NCBI GenBank assembly: GCA_028284045.1
Contig: JANQSN010000040.1
Coordinates: 62,001-126,000, forward strand
Length of the DNA stretch: 64,000 nucleotides
Reading direction: 5' to 3'
Source: Alphaproteobacteria bacterium
GTDB taxonomy: Bacteria; Pseudomonadota; Alphaproteobacteria; DSM-16000; Inquilinaceae
Positions 42,735 to 54,518 of this stretch are shown piece after piece. Every line of letters begins with the position of its first letter. The stretch's first letter is position 1. Under the pieces are notes generated by a model. The model was not told where the DNA came from. It did not search any database and saw only the letters and a list, made by a program, of their open reading frames with translations. The position numbers were made by a program, and so were the translations under genes.

Positions 42735-44053
42735 TGGCCGATCCGATCGACGGGGTCTTCGCCTTCGCGGCGCTGATCGGGCTGATCGCGCTGCGCGTGC
42801 CGATCGGCGTGGCGATGCTGGGGGTCGGGGCCGGCGCCTATGTGCTGGTGCGCGGGGTCGATCCGTTCCTCGCCTATGTGAAGACGGCGGTGTTCGCGGA
42901 GGTCTCCAGCTACTCCCTGGCCGTGGTGCCGCTGTTCCTGCTGATGGGGGAGCTGGCCTCGGCCGGCGGGATCAGCCGCCTGCTGTTCCGCGCGGCCAAT
43001 GACTGGGTGGGGGCCCGCCCCGGCGGGCTGGCCATGGCGTCGATCGGCGCGTCGGCGGGCTTCGGGGCGATCTGCGGCTCCTCGCTGGCGACGGCGGCGA
43101 CCATGGCCCGCGTCGCCCTGCCGGAGATGCGGGGGCGCGGCTATTCCGGGGCGCTGTCGACCGGCACGGTGGCGGCCGGCGGGACGCTGGGCATCCTGAT
43201 CCCGCCGTCGATCGTGCTGGTGCTCTATGCGCTGTTGGCGGAGCAGAACATCGCCGATCTGTTCATCGCGGCGCTGGTGCCGGGCCTCCTGGCGGCGCTG
43301 GGCTATCTGCTGACCATCGCCGTCTATGTCCGCCTGGCCCCGGCAGCCGGGCCGGCGGGGCCGGCGGTGTCGTGGCGCCGGCGCTGGCGCTCGGCGGCTG
43401 AGACCTGGCCGGTGGTGGCGATCTTCGCGTTGGTGATCGGCGGCATCTATGCCGGCTGGTTCACGCCCAGCGAGGGCGCCGCGGTGGGGGCCGCGCTGAC
43501 CGGGCTGTTCGCCGTGGCGCAGGGCGGCTTGCGGGCGCGGGGGTTTGCCCGGGCGCTCTCCGCCACCGCCGTCGCCACCGGCATGGTCTTCTTGATCTTG
43601 CTGGGGGCGGCGGTCTTCAACGCCTTTCTCGGCTTGACCCGGTTGCCGCAGCTCTCCGCCGCGTGGATTGCGGCGTCGGATCTGTCGCCCTGGCTGGTGC
43701 TGCTGGTGGTGCTGGCCGGCTATCTGGTGCTGGGCTGTGTGATGGACAGCCTGTCGATGATCCTGCTGACGGTACCGGTGATCTTCCCGATCATCGTCGG
43801 CCTCGACTTCGGCTTGGACCCGACGGAGACGGCGATCTGGTTCGGCATCCTGGCGGTGATCGTGGTGGAGATCGGACTGATCACGCCGCCGGTCGGCCTC
43901 AACGTCTTCGTCATCCACGGCCTCGCCCGCGACGTGCCGATCGGCCAGACCTTCCGCGGCGTGCTGCCTTTCCTGGCCGCCGACCTGGTGCGGGTCGGGC
44001 TGTTGATCGCCTTTCCCGGGCTGTCGCTGGTCCTGCTTCGCTGGCTGGGATGA
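42734..44053 (+). CDS. dctM: TRAP transporter large permease (DctM)
   Basis: 439 residues, about 12 helices. DctM marks: 'LRVPIGVAMLGVG' near 20, 'VVPLFLLMGELASAGG' near 62, 'GASAGFGAICGSSLATAATM' near 100, 'GTVAAGGTLGILIPPSI' near 140, 'YAGWFTPSEGAAVGA' near 245, 'EIGLITPPVGLNVFVI' near 380. It carries the ion-coupled transport. It completes a full TRAP system with dctQ and the divergent binding protein. Confidence 0.94.
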   Translation: MADPIDGVFAFAALIGLIALRVPIGVAMLGVGAGAYVLVRGVDPFLAYVKTAVFAEVSSYSLAVVPLFLLMGELASAGGISRLLFRAANDWVGARPGGLAMASIGASAGFGAICGSSLATAATMARVALPEMRGRGYSGALSTGTVAAGGTLGILIPPSIVLVLYALLAEQNIADLFIAALVPGLLAALGYLLTIAVYVRLAPAAGPAGPAVSWRRRWRSAAETWPVVAIFALVIGGIYAGWFTPSEGAAVGAALTGLFAVAQGGLRARGFARALSATAVATGMVFLILLGAAVFNAFLGLTRLPQLSAAWIAASDLSPWLVLLVVLAGYLVLGCVMDSLSMILLTVPVIFPIIVGLDFGLDPTETAIWFGILAVIVVEIGLITPPVGLNVFVIHGLARDVPIGQTFRGVLPFLAADLVRVGLLIAFPGLSLVLLRWLG

Positions 44054-44339
44054 GAGCCCCCGGCGGACCGTTCGCTTTCTCACAATTGATCGAAATCATG
44101 GCGTAACTATTCGATTCCGCCATGTTTGTTGCTGTGCCGCTCTGGAGCGCAGACGGACGAAACGGCGACTGTTGGGCGGTCGCCGAAGCCGTTACGCGTG
44201 CCGGGTCGCGGCTCCTTGGGAGAGAGGGCGGCGTCCGCACGCGCGGATGTCGCGAGACGCGGCGTTGCGCCAAGACAAGACAAAATCGAGGGCACCTGCG
44301 TTCGCACCGGGCCGGCGACCGTCGGCTGGAGGCTGATCG
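44054..44339 (+). other. Intergenic region before the oxidoreductase cluster
   Basis: 286 bp, no gene supported. CATGGCG (44097-44103) and CGCCATG (44118-44124) form a 7-bp inverted repeat with 14 bp between, in an AT-richer patch that could hold the cluster's promoter or an operator; a weak TTGATC is just upstream at about 44087. No T-tract terminator for dctM is seen. Confidence 0.45.
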
Positions 44340-45986
44340 ATGACCGACAAGCTCGTCAACATGACAACGCCGCCGGATCTGACGCATGAGCGGCGGACCG
44401 GACCGTTGCGGATCCAGCGGCCCATCTATGTCGACCTGCTGCCCCCCTGCAACCATGCCTGTCCGGCGGGCGAGGACATCCAAGGCTGGCTCGCCCACGC
44501 CCAGGCCGGCCGCATGGAGGACGCTTGGCGCCACTTGACCCGCGAGAACCCGATGCCGGCGATCCACGGGCGGGTCTGCTACCACCCGTGCGAGAGCAAC
44601 TGCAACCGCGCCCAGCTCGACGCCACGGTGTCGATCCACGCGGTGGAGCGCTATCTCGGCGACCTCGCGATCGAGCAGGGCTGGCAGTTCGAGGTCACCG
44701 CCCCGCCGACGGGGCGCAAGGTGCTGGTGATCGGCGCTGGACCCTCGGGGCTGTCGGCGGCCTATCACCTGGCGCGCTTCGGCCACCAGGTGGAGATCCG
44801 CGACGCCGGGCCGGTGGCCGGCGGCATGATGCGCTTCGGCATTCCGAAATACCGGCTGCCGCGCGAGGTGCTGGACGCGGAGGTCGCCCGCATCGCCGCG
44901 ATGGGCGTCACCATCACGCTGAACCACAAGGTGGAGGATGCGCTGAGCGAGATGACCGCCGGCGGCTTCGACGCCGTGTTCGTCGCGGTCGGCGCGCATC
45001 TGTCCAAGCGGGTCGACATCCCGGCGCGCGACGCCGGGCGCATCATGGATGCCGTGGGCTTCCTGCGCGAGGTGGAGAGCGGCGACGCGCCCAAGCTGGG
45101 CCGCCGTGTGGCCATCTATGGCGGCGGCAACACGGCGATGGATGCCGCGCGCACCGCCCGGCGCATGGGCGTCGACGAGGCGATGATCATCTACCGGCGC
45201 GACCGCGAGCACATGCCCGCCCACAGCTTCGAAGCCGACGAGGCTGAGGAGGAGGGTGTGACGATGCACTGGCTGCGCACCATCAAGGAGATCGACCAGA
45301 CCCATTTCACCGTCGAGGTGATGGAGGTGAACGAGAAAGGCCGGCCCGAGCCGACCGGACGGTTCGAGACGCTGGAGGTCGACGACCTGATCCTGGCGCT
45401 CGGCCAGGACACCGATACGGGCTTCCTGCGCGCGGTGCCGGACATCGCGTTCCAATGGGACGGCACGGTCGAGGTCGACGAGCACATGATGACCGGCCAT
45501 CCCGGCATCTTCGCCGGCGGCGACATGGTGCCGTCGGACCGCACCGTGACCATCGGCGTCGGCCACGGCAAGAAGGCCGCCCGCAACATCGACGCCTGGC
45601 TGAAGGGCCGGCACTACGTCAAGGGCTCCTCCGCCGGGATCGCCGATTTCGACAAGCTGCATGTCTGGTACTACACCGACGCCTCGCAGCGCCCGCAGGG
45701 CCATATCGACCTGATCCGCCGGCGCGCCAGCTTCGACGAGGTGGTCGGCGGCCTGTCGGAGAAGGACGCGCTGTACGAGGCCAAGCGCTGCCTGTCCTGC
45801 GGCAACTGCTTCGAATGCGACGGCTGTTTCGGCGCCTGCCCCGAGCATGCGGTGATCAAGCTCGGGCCCGGCAAGCGCTACCGCTACGACTACGACAAGT
45901 GCACCGGTTGCGCGATCTGCTTCGACCAGTGCCCGTGCCACGCCATCGAGATGATCCCGGAGCCGGCGACCGGCGACGCCGGCTAG
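44340..45986 (+). CDS. GltD-like NAD(P)H oxidoreductase with C-terminal 2[4Fe-4S] ferredoxin domain
   Basis: 548 residues. The N-terminal iron-sulfur domain of GltD type ('CNHACPAGEDI', 'GRVCYHPCESNCNR') is at about 36-90; FAD site 'VIGAGPSGLSAAYHLARFGH' near 129; 'GGMMRFGIPKYRLP' near 160; NAD(P)H site 'YGGGNTAMDAARTARRMG' near 260; and a C-terminal ferredoxin domain with 'CLSCGNC...CDGCFGACP' near 483 and 'CTGCAICFDQCP' near 520. Alone, GltD-like proteins pass electrons from NADPH; the extra clusters suggest exchange with ferredoxin or with the PFOR downstream (100 bp away), rather than glutamate synthesis, since no GltB is here. Confidence 0.87.
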   Translation: MTDKLVNMTTPPDLTHERRTGPLRIQRPIYVDLLPPCNHACPAGEDIQGWLAHAQAGRMEDAWRHLTRENPMPAIHGRVCYHPCESNCNRAQLDATVSIHAVERYLGDLAIEQGWQFEVTAPPTGRKVLVIGAGPSGLSAAYHLARFGHQVEIRDAGPVAGGMMRFGIPKYRLPREVLDAEVARIAAMGVTITLNHKVEDALSEMTAGGFDAVFVAVGAHLSKRVDIPARDAGRIMDAVGFLREVESGDAPKLGRRVAIYGGGNTAMDAARTARRMGVDEAMIIYRRDREHMPAHSFEADEAEEEGVTMHWLRTIKEIDQTHFTVEVMEVNEKGRPEPTGRFETLEVDDLILALGQDTDTGFLRAVPDIAFQWDGTVEVDEHMMTGHPGIFAGGDMVPSDRTVTIGVGHGKKAARNIDAWLKGRHYVKGSSAGIADFDKLHVWYYTDASQRPQGHIDLIRRRASFDEVVGGLSEKDALYEAKRCLSCGNCFECDGCFGACPEHAVIKLGPGKRYRYDYDKCTGCAICFDQCPCHAIEMIPEPATGDAG

Positions 45987-46050
45987 GCGATGCCGGCTAG
46001 GCGGTGGCGGCCCCGCGCCCGGCCCCCCGCTTGAAGACAGGATAAGAAAA

Positions 46051-46066
46051 CCGCCGCCCTCGGCGG
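46051..46066 (+). other. Small hairpin in the PFOR leader
   Basis: CCGCCG (46051-46056), CCCT, CGGCGG (46061-46066) lies just before the GGAGAGG ribosome site of nifJ. It is too short of Ts to terminate; it may affect translation or mRNA stability. Confidence 0.35.
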
Positions 46067-46086
46067 CTCGGAGAGGAATGCCCCCG

Positions 46087-49644
<3,558 letters not shown>

Positions 49645-49703
49645 GCCCCCGGGCGGCCCGGCCCCGCCTTCTTCGACGTCCCATCCGGAAAGCCCGTCCC
49701 ATC

Positions 49704-50720
49704 ATGGCTGATCTCTCCACCACCTATCTCGGTCTTCCGCTGAAGCACCCGGTCGTCGCTTCGGCGTCGCCCCTCACCGAGAGCGTCGAGAACGTCAAGC
49801 GCCTGGAAGACGGCGGGGCGGCGGCGGTGGTGCTGGCGTCGCTGTTCGAAGAGCAGCTTCGCCACGAGCAGCAGGCCTACGACCACCTGACCACCGCCGG
49901 GACGGAGAGCTTCGCGGAGAGCCTGTCCTACTTCCCGGAGGTGGAGGACTACCATGTCGGGCCGGACCGCTATCTGGAGCTGATCCGCGCCTGCCGCGCG
50001 GCGACGGAGATCCCGGTGATCGCCAGCCTGAACGGCGTCACCGACGAGGGCTGGACCGGCTATGCCCGCCAGATGCAGGAGGCCGGGGCCAGCGCCATCG
50101 AACTCAACGTCTTCTACATCCCCGCCGCGCTGGACGTCAGCGGCCGGGAGGTGGAGGACCGCTATGTGAACGTTCTGAACGCCGTGAAATCCGCGGTCGA
50201 TATACCGGTCGCCATCAAGCTCAGCCCCTTCTTCAGCGCGATGGGCGCGATGGCGCGGCGGCTGGCCGATGCCGGCGCGAACGGGCTGGTGCTGTTCAAC
50301 CGATTCTATCAGCCGGATTTCGACCTGGAGAAGCGTGAGGTCCGGCCGAACCTGACGCTCAGCACGCCGGTGGAGATCCGCTTGCCGCTGTTGTGGCTGG
50401 CGGTGCTCTACGGTCGGCTCGACGGCGTGTCGCTGGCGGCGACGCGCGGCGTGCACGGCGCGGAGGAAGTGATCAAATACGTCATGGCCGGCGCCGACGC
50501 GGTGATGACCACGTCCGCGCTCTTGAAGAACGGCCCGGATCTGGCCGGTCGCATGGTGGCGGAGCTGGAGGCCTGGATGGACCAGCGCGGCTACGAGTCG
50601 ATCGCCCAGATGAAGGGGTCGATGAGCCAGCTCAAGGTCCAGGACCCGAGCGCGTTCGAACGCGCCAACTACATCAAGGTGCTGGAGAGCTACAGGCTCG
50701 ACTATCCCACCGTGGTGTGA
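49704..50720 (+). CDS. DHOD-like FMN protein (dihydroorotate dehydrogenase-related, function unknown)
   Basis: 338 residues, class 1 DHOD barrel. 'YLGLPLKHPVVASASPLT' at the N-terminus, 'IPVIASLNGVTDEGW' near 110, 'IELNVFYIP' near 132 where true DHODs have a NxSCPN loop, 'VAIKLSPFF' near 170, and 'LSLAATRGVHGAEEVIKYVMAGADAVMTTSALL'-type FMN phosphate end (here 'VSLAATRGVHGAEEVI', cited in part). The missing catalytic loop argues against orotate synthesis. It follows nifJ by 59 bp and probably belongs to the same electron-transfer unit. Confidence 0.83.
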   Translation: MADLSTTYLGLPLKHPVVASASPLTESVENVKRLEDGGAAAVVLASLFEEQLRHEQQAYDHLTTAGTESFAESLSYFPEVEDYHVGPDRYLELIRACRAATEIPVIASLNGVTDEGWTGYARQMQEAGASAIELNVFYIPAALDVSGREVEDRYVNVLNAVKSAVDIPVAIKLSPFFSAMGAMARRLADAGANGLVLFNRFYQPDFDLEKREVRPNLTLSTPVEIRLPLLWLAVLYGRLDGVSLAATRGVHGAEEVIKYVMAGADAVMTTSALLKNGPDLAGRMVAELEAWMDQRGYESIAQMKGSMSQLKVQDPSAFERANYIKVLESYRLDYPTVV

Positions 50721-50743
50721 CGGCGGTCAGTCGGCCCGTGCCG

Positions 50744-51214
50744 TCAGTTGTCGGTTAGGCCCTGCAGCACGTCGTCGAAGTTCCGGTTGTCGGTCGCGCC
50801 CGCGGCGCCCGCGTCCCCAGCGGGTGGCGTGACGGTCGTCGACGTGCCTGTCGTGGTGGCTGGGGCCGGCGACAGGGCGGTCGGTGGCGCTTCGCTCGGC
50901 TCGATCACCGTCACCCCGCTGGAGGAGCGGCGGCCGGGGAAGGCGCTGCCGCCCGAGCCGCTGGTGTCGATCCGGGCGGCTAGGTCGCAATAGCCGGCGA
51001 CGCTGTTGGCGCAGGACTCCTCGATCACCTGGCGTGCATCGACGCAGTTCTGGAACCGCCAGCCGACGGAATTGCAGTACTCGATGGCCCGCGCGTATTG
51101 GGCGCGCACGTCGTCGGTGTTGGCGGCCTGCCCGGCCGCCGGCATCGGCGCCAGCCACAGCACGGCCGCCGCCGTCAGCGCCGCACCGGCGGGCCATTGA
51201 AGAAGGTGGCGCAT
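50744..51214 (-). CDS. Small secreted protein of unknown function
   Basis: 156 residues from ATG 51214, which has GGGAGA 7 bases upstream. A signal peptide (about 1-29, ending 'MPAAGQA') precedes a short helical part with four Cys ('YCNSVGWRFQNCVDARQVIEE', 'SCANSVAGYCDLAA', cited in part) and a low-complexity Pro/Thr/Ser tail to the end. Probably periplasmic with two disulfides. No family recognised. It ends 24 bp from the convergent DHOD-like gene. Confidence 0.68.
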   Translation of the reverse strand: MRHLLQWPAGAALTAAAVLWLAPMPAAGQAANTDDVRAQYARAIEYCNSVGWRFQNCVDARQVIEESCANSVAGYCDLAARIDTSGSGGSAFPGRRSSSGVTVIEPSEAPPTALSPAPATTTGTSTTVTPPAGDAGAAGATDNRNFDDVLQGLTDN

Positions 51215-51318
51215 CGTCGATGTCTCCCGATTCGCGCGGGCCTTGTCCGACCCGTCGATCGCGATCCCGGCGGGCCGGGATCCACTGGTGGCTACAGTTG
51301 CCGGCGGGGATGGCCAAA

Positions 51319-52293
51319 TCAAGGTCGTATGTCGGCGGTTTCGCGCCCGGCGGCGGCGAGCGCGGCGGCCAGGGGGTAGGCCGGCGGTCCGGCGATCGGC
51401 ACGGCGCGATGCGGTGTGTCGACCCGCAGGAAGGCCGTCGTGCCGGGCGGCAGCGCCGCCGGCCAGCGGTCGGTCAGCGCGACGCCGGTGCGCGCCAGCC
51501 GGTCGCGCAGCGCCTCGGTCGGCCCGGCGCTGCGCGGCGAGTAGACCACTACGAACCAGCTTCGCCGGTCCGCTGCCGCCAGATGGCGCTCGAACAGGTC
51601 CACCTGATCGAACACCCCGTCGAGCAGCAGAAGGCCGGCCAGCCGGTCGCCCAATCCTCCGCGGTCCATCGCATAGGCCAGCGCCCGGTAGCCGCCGGAG
51701 TAGGAGGCGAGCACCACCGGCGCGCGGCCCACCGCCTCGGCCGTCAGCGCCACGCGCTCGGCCAGCACGGCGGCCGCCTCCGCAAGCAAGGCTGCGAGCC
51801 CGTCCGGCCGATAGAGCTTGCCGGCGGCCGAATCGATGGCGTTCACCGCAAGCTGCGGGGCGATCAGCAGGATGTTTCGTCCGGCGCGGTCGACCTGGTC
51901 GATCACCGCCGTCTCGCCCATCACCGCGTCGGGCAGGCGGGTGGCGTGATGGTGGAAGAAGACGAGAACCGCGAAGGGCTGGTCGTGCCGGAAGCCCTGC
52001 GGGACATGGAACAGGACGGTCCCGTCGCCGTAGTGCGGATCGTGCGGGTAGACCAAGCCATCCGCGGTGGTGTGGGCGGGCTGTCCGGTGGTCGGGTCAG
52101 TCGTGTCGAAGAAGGGCTGGCCGGTGGTGGGGTCGACGCCGGCATAGGGGAAGGGGGCGGTCGCCAGCGTCTCCACGAAGGTCAGCGAGCACATGCGTGT
52201 GTCCCGGCACAGCCCATCGTCGATCTGGGCGTCGGCGGCGCTGGCGAGCGCGAGCGTCAAGGCAGCCGTAAGGCCCGCCCTCAAGAATGGCAT
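51319..52293 (-). CDS. Secreted alpha/beta-hydrolase
   Basis: 324 residues with a signal peptide (about 1-23, 'LALASAADA'). The nucleophile elbow is 'SYSGGYRA' near 190, with 'VLVFFHHHAT' an N-terminal strand followed by a His-rich oxyanion-like segment, and 'RVDTPHRAVPIAGPP' near the end supplying a candidate catalytic His. 'CRDTRMCSLTF' suggests a disulfide. It may be an esterase or peptidase acting in the periplasm. It overlaps the preceding small gene by 13 bp. Confidence 0.78.
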   Translation of the reverse strand: MPFLRAGLTAALTLALASAADAQIDDGLCRDTRMCSLTFVETLATAPFPYAGVDPTTGQPFFDTTDPTTGQPAHTTADGLVYPHDPHYGDGTVLFHVPQGFRHDQPFAVLVFFHHHATRLPDAVMGETAVIDQVDRAGRNILLIAPQLAVNAIDSAAGKLYRPDGLAALLAEAAAVLAERVALTAEAVGRAPVVLASYSGGYRALAYAMDRGGLGDRLAGLLLLDGVFDQVDLFERHLAAADRRSWFVVVYSPRSAGPTEALRDRLARTGVALTDRWPAALPPGTTAFLRVDTPHRAVPIAGPPAYPLAAALAAAGRETADIRP

Positions 52294-52643
52294 TCGCGGC
52301 CGATGGCGGCGAACGCCGCCTCCAGGCGGCCGGTAAAGGCGTCGACCTCGTCGAGCGACAGCATCGGCAGGCCGGTGGCCGGCTCATCCAGCGCCAGCAG
52401 GAAGAACCGCCGGGCGTCCGCCTCGCTCAACCGGTCGGTGAGACCGTCCACCATGCACCGGCAAGACGCCGCCGTCTGACCCTTGTCGATGCAGTCATCC
52501 AGCACCCGGTCGGCCAGGCGGTCCGCCGTCGACGCCGCGGCCGGTGTGTTGATCATCACTGCAACCGTCATTGCGATCAGGCGATAACCGAGGCGATGAG
52601 CAACCGCACGGTGTCGATGCGCCGGGTTTGGCGCGCGAGACAT
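52281..52643 (-). CDS. Small secreted Cys-containing protein
   Basis: 120 residues from ATG 52643; ATG 52571 is the alternative but would cut the hydrophobic signal ('LIAMTVAVMINTPAAAS'). The mature part has 'VLDDCIDKGQTAASCRCMVDGLTDRL', cited in part, a pattern seen in small periplasmic alphaproteobacterial proteins, and ends 'GRECHS'. The family is not identified. It is the first gene of a two-gene unit with the hydrolase, divergent from the L,D-transpeptidase. Confidence 0.65.
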   Translation of the reverse strand: MSRAPNPAHRHRAVAHRLGYRLIAMTVAVMINTPAAASTADRLADRVLDDCIDKGQTAASCRCMVDGLTDRLSEADARRFFLLALDEPATGLPMLSLDEVDAFTGRLEAAFAAIGRECHS

Positions 52644-52744
52644 GGGATGATACCTTACAGTTCCCGAGTCGAGCTTTTCCGCCCCGAACCTCAAGGGTTG
52701 CGGCGGGGCCGCCCGGGACTATAGCGCAAACAGGGGTGGCGGCG

Positions 52745-53944
52745 ATGCGTCGGTTCTACGTCAGTCTTCTCCAGCCGATCGTGGCCATCGCCGTCCTGTG
52801 GCCGGCCGCAGCCGCGGCCGAGGCGACCAATGACGACCTGCTGGCCGGCTGGCTCAACCAGCTTCGCCACGAGGCGGCGGTCATCACGGCGGAGATGGAG
52901 GGGCCGCGCACGCATGTGCCGGCCGGCGCGACGCTCCAGCTCGGCAGCGCCGGACCGCGCGTGGAGGCGCTGTTCCAGCGGCTGGTCGAGCTGAACGTCA
53001 TGGACCCGCCGACCCCGCTGGACCCGTTGGAGCCGTCGGTCCTGCCGCCCGTCGTCTTCGACGCGGCGCTGGACGAGGGCGTGCGCCACTATCAGCAGGC
53101 GACCGGCCTGTTCGTCGACGGCGTCGTCGGTCCGCAGACCCTGGGCGCCCTGAATCGCAGCCGCGAGGAAGCGTTGCGCGCCGTGCACTGGACCATCAAC
53201 GAGATGGAGGCCCTGCGCGCGGATCTGCCCGACGCCTTCCTGGTGGTCAACATCCCCTCCCAGCAGGCGATGCTGATCCGCGACGGCAGCGTCGCGCGGG
53301 AGATGCGCGTGGCCGTCGGGCGGCCCGACCGGCAGACCCCGGTGATGGAGGACCGGATCACCCAGGTGATCGTCAACCCCACCTGGTCCGTGCCGCCGAC
53401 CATCATGCGCAACGACGTGCTGCCGCGGCTGCGGTCGTCGGGGGCGGCCGGGGTCTCGGCCTCCTTGGTCTATCTGCATGGCGTGCGGGTCGATCCCGGG
53501 CTGGTCGACTGGTCGATGGTGGAGCCGTGGGAGATCGCCATCGTGCAGCGGCCGGGCAACCACAACGCCTTGGGCCGCTTCCGCTTCACGCTGACCAACG
53601 GTCAGGCGATCTTCCTGCACGACACCAATTCCCGGTCGGTCTACGACCGCGTCTACCGCGCCGTCAGCTCCGGCTGCGTGCGGGTGGAGGATGCCCAGTC
53701 CTTCGCCGAGATGCTGGTGCGCCCGCAGGGGGTGACGCCGCAGGATCTGCAGGGCCGGCTGGACTCCGGATACACCCAGGTGATCGAACTGGAGCAGTCG
53801 TTGCCGGTCTATCTCGCCTACTGGACCGCGACGATCGATCGCGACGCGGGCGTGGTGGTGCATCGCGACATCTACTATCGTATGGATCGGTTTACCGTCG
53901 CACTGCCGGAGACCGACGCCGAGGCCGCACGGGTCGGCGGCTAG
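52745..53944 (+). CDS. L,D-transpeptidase of YcbB/LdtD type
   Basis: 399 residues. Signal peptide about 1-25; peptidoglycan-binding domain about 60-140 ('LGSAGPRVEALFQRL', 'FVDGVVGPQTLGALN'); YkuD catalytic domain about 165-325 with His in 'FLHDTNSRSVYDR' near 291 and Cys in 'AVSSGCVRVEDA' near 309. It makes 3-3 crosslinks in the periplasm. Shorter than E. coli LdtD (615 residues), which is common in alphaproteobacteria. The ATG at 52745 gives the expected signal peptide. Confidence 0.92.
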   Translation: MRRFYVSLLQPIVAIAVLWPAAAAAEATNDDLLAGWLNQLRHEAAVITAEMEGPRTHVPAGATLQLGSAGPRVEALFQRLVELNVMDPPTPLDPLEPSVLPPVVFDAALDEGVRHYQQATGLFVDGVVGPQTLGALNRSREEALRAVHWTINEMEALRADLPDAFLVVNIPSQQAMLIRDGSVAREMRVAVGRPDRQTPVMEDRITQVIVNPTWSVPPTIMRNDVLPRLRSSGAAGVSASLVYLHGVRVDPGLVDWSMVEPWEIAIVQRPGNHNALGRFRFTLTNGQAIFLHDTNSRSVYDRVYRAVSSGCVRVEDAQSFAEMLVRPQGVTPQDLQGRLDSGYTQVIELEQSLPVYLAYWTATIDRDAGVVVHRDIYYRMDRFTVALPETDAEAARVGG

Positions 53945-54072
53945 CACGGGTTCGGGCGCCTGTCGGGCAAGCGGGGAGGCTCACCTCCCGGACCTGCACG
54001 CCGGCCCCGCCGAGGCGCCGCCCGCCTGTTCGATTGCGGCCTCGCGGTGGGGAGAGATGCGGACAGGCTTGG

Positions 54073-54495
54073 ATGACGGGACGGCATGGCGGTGACGGCG
54101 GCGCAAGACCGCCCCCTTCTGACGAGCGTCGTCGCTTTCCTCGCCTTGATGCCCTTCAGACCGGCGTCGTCATGGTGGACGGCCTGCTTCACCCGTTGGT
54201 GGACTGGTGTCCCGGCGGCTTCCTCTGCGCGATGCCGGTCGGCCGGACGCTGCCGTTGGGCACCCAGCTCGACGTGCGGCTGATCGTCTCGTCGGACGGC
54301 GTCACCGTGTCGGACTTCGACATCAGCGCCGAGTTGCTTCGCTTCAACGAGCCGGATGGGACGATCGCCGCGCGCATCGATACCCTGCACGGCGTGGCCG
54401 CCGCGCGGTTCGAAGCGTTCTTCAACGAATGCCGGCAGAGCGGCGGCCCCCCCGACGACGAAGACGACGACGAAGACGAGGGTGGCGTCGGGTAG
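54073..54495 (+). CDS. PilZ-like domain protein
   Basis: 140 residues. 'DERRRFPRLDALQTGVVM' near 20-37 matches the RxxxR motif of PilZ c-di-GMP receptors, and 'LVDWCPGGFLCAMPVG' near 46 corresponds to the DxSxxG motif with Cys in place of Ser. The acidic tail 'DDEDDDEDEGG' is unusual. Binding of c-di-GMP is plausible, given the Arg pair, but the Ser substitution weakens it. It follows the transpeptidase by 128 bp. Confidence 0.7.
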   Translation: MTGRHGGDGGARPPPSDERRRFPRLDALQTGVVMVDGLLHPLVDWCPGGFLCAMPVGRTLPLGTQLDVRLIVSSDGVTVSDFDISAELLRFNEPDGTIAARIDTLHGVAAARFEAFFNECRQSGGPPDDEDDDEDEGGVG

Positions 54496-54518
54496 CCGCT
54501 ATCGTGGTTGCGCGACGA

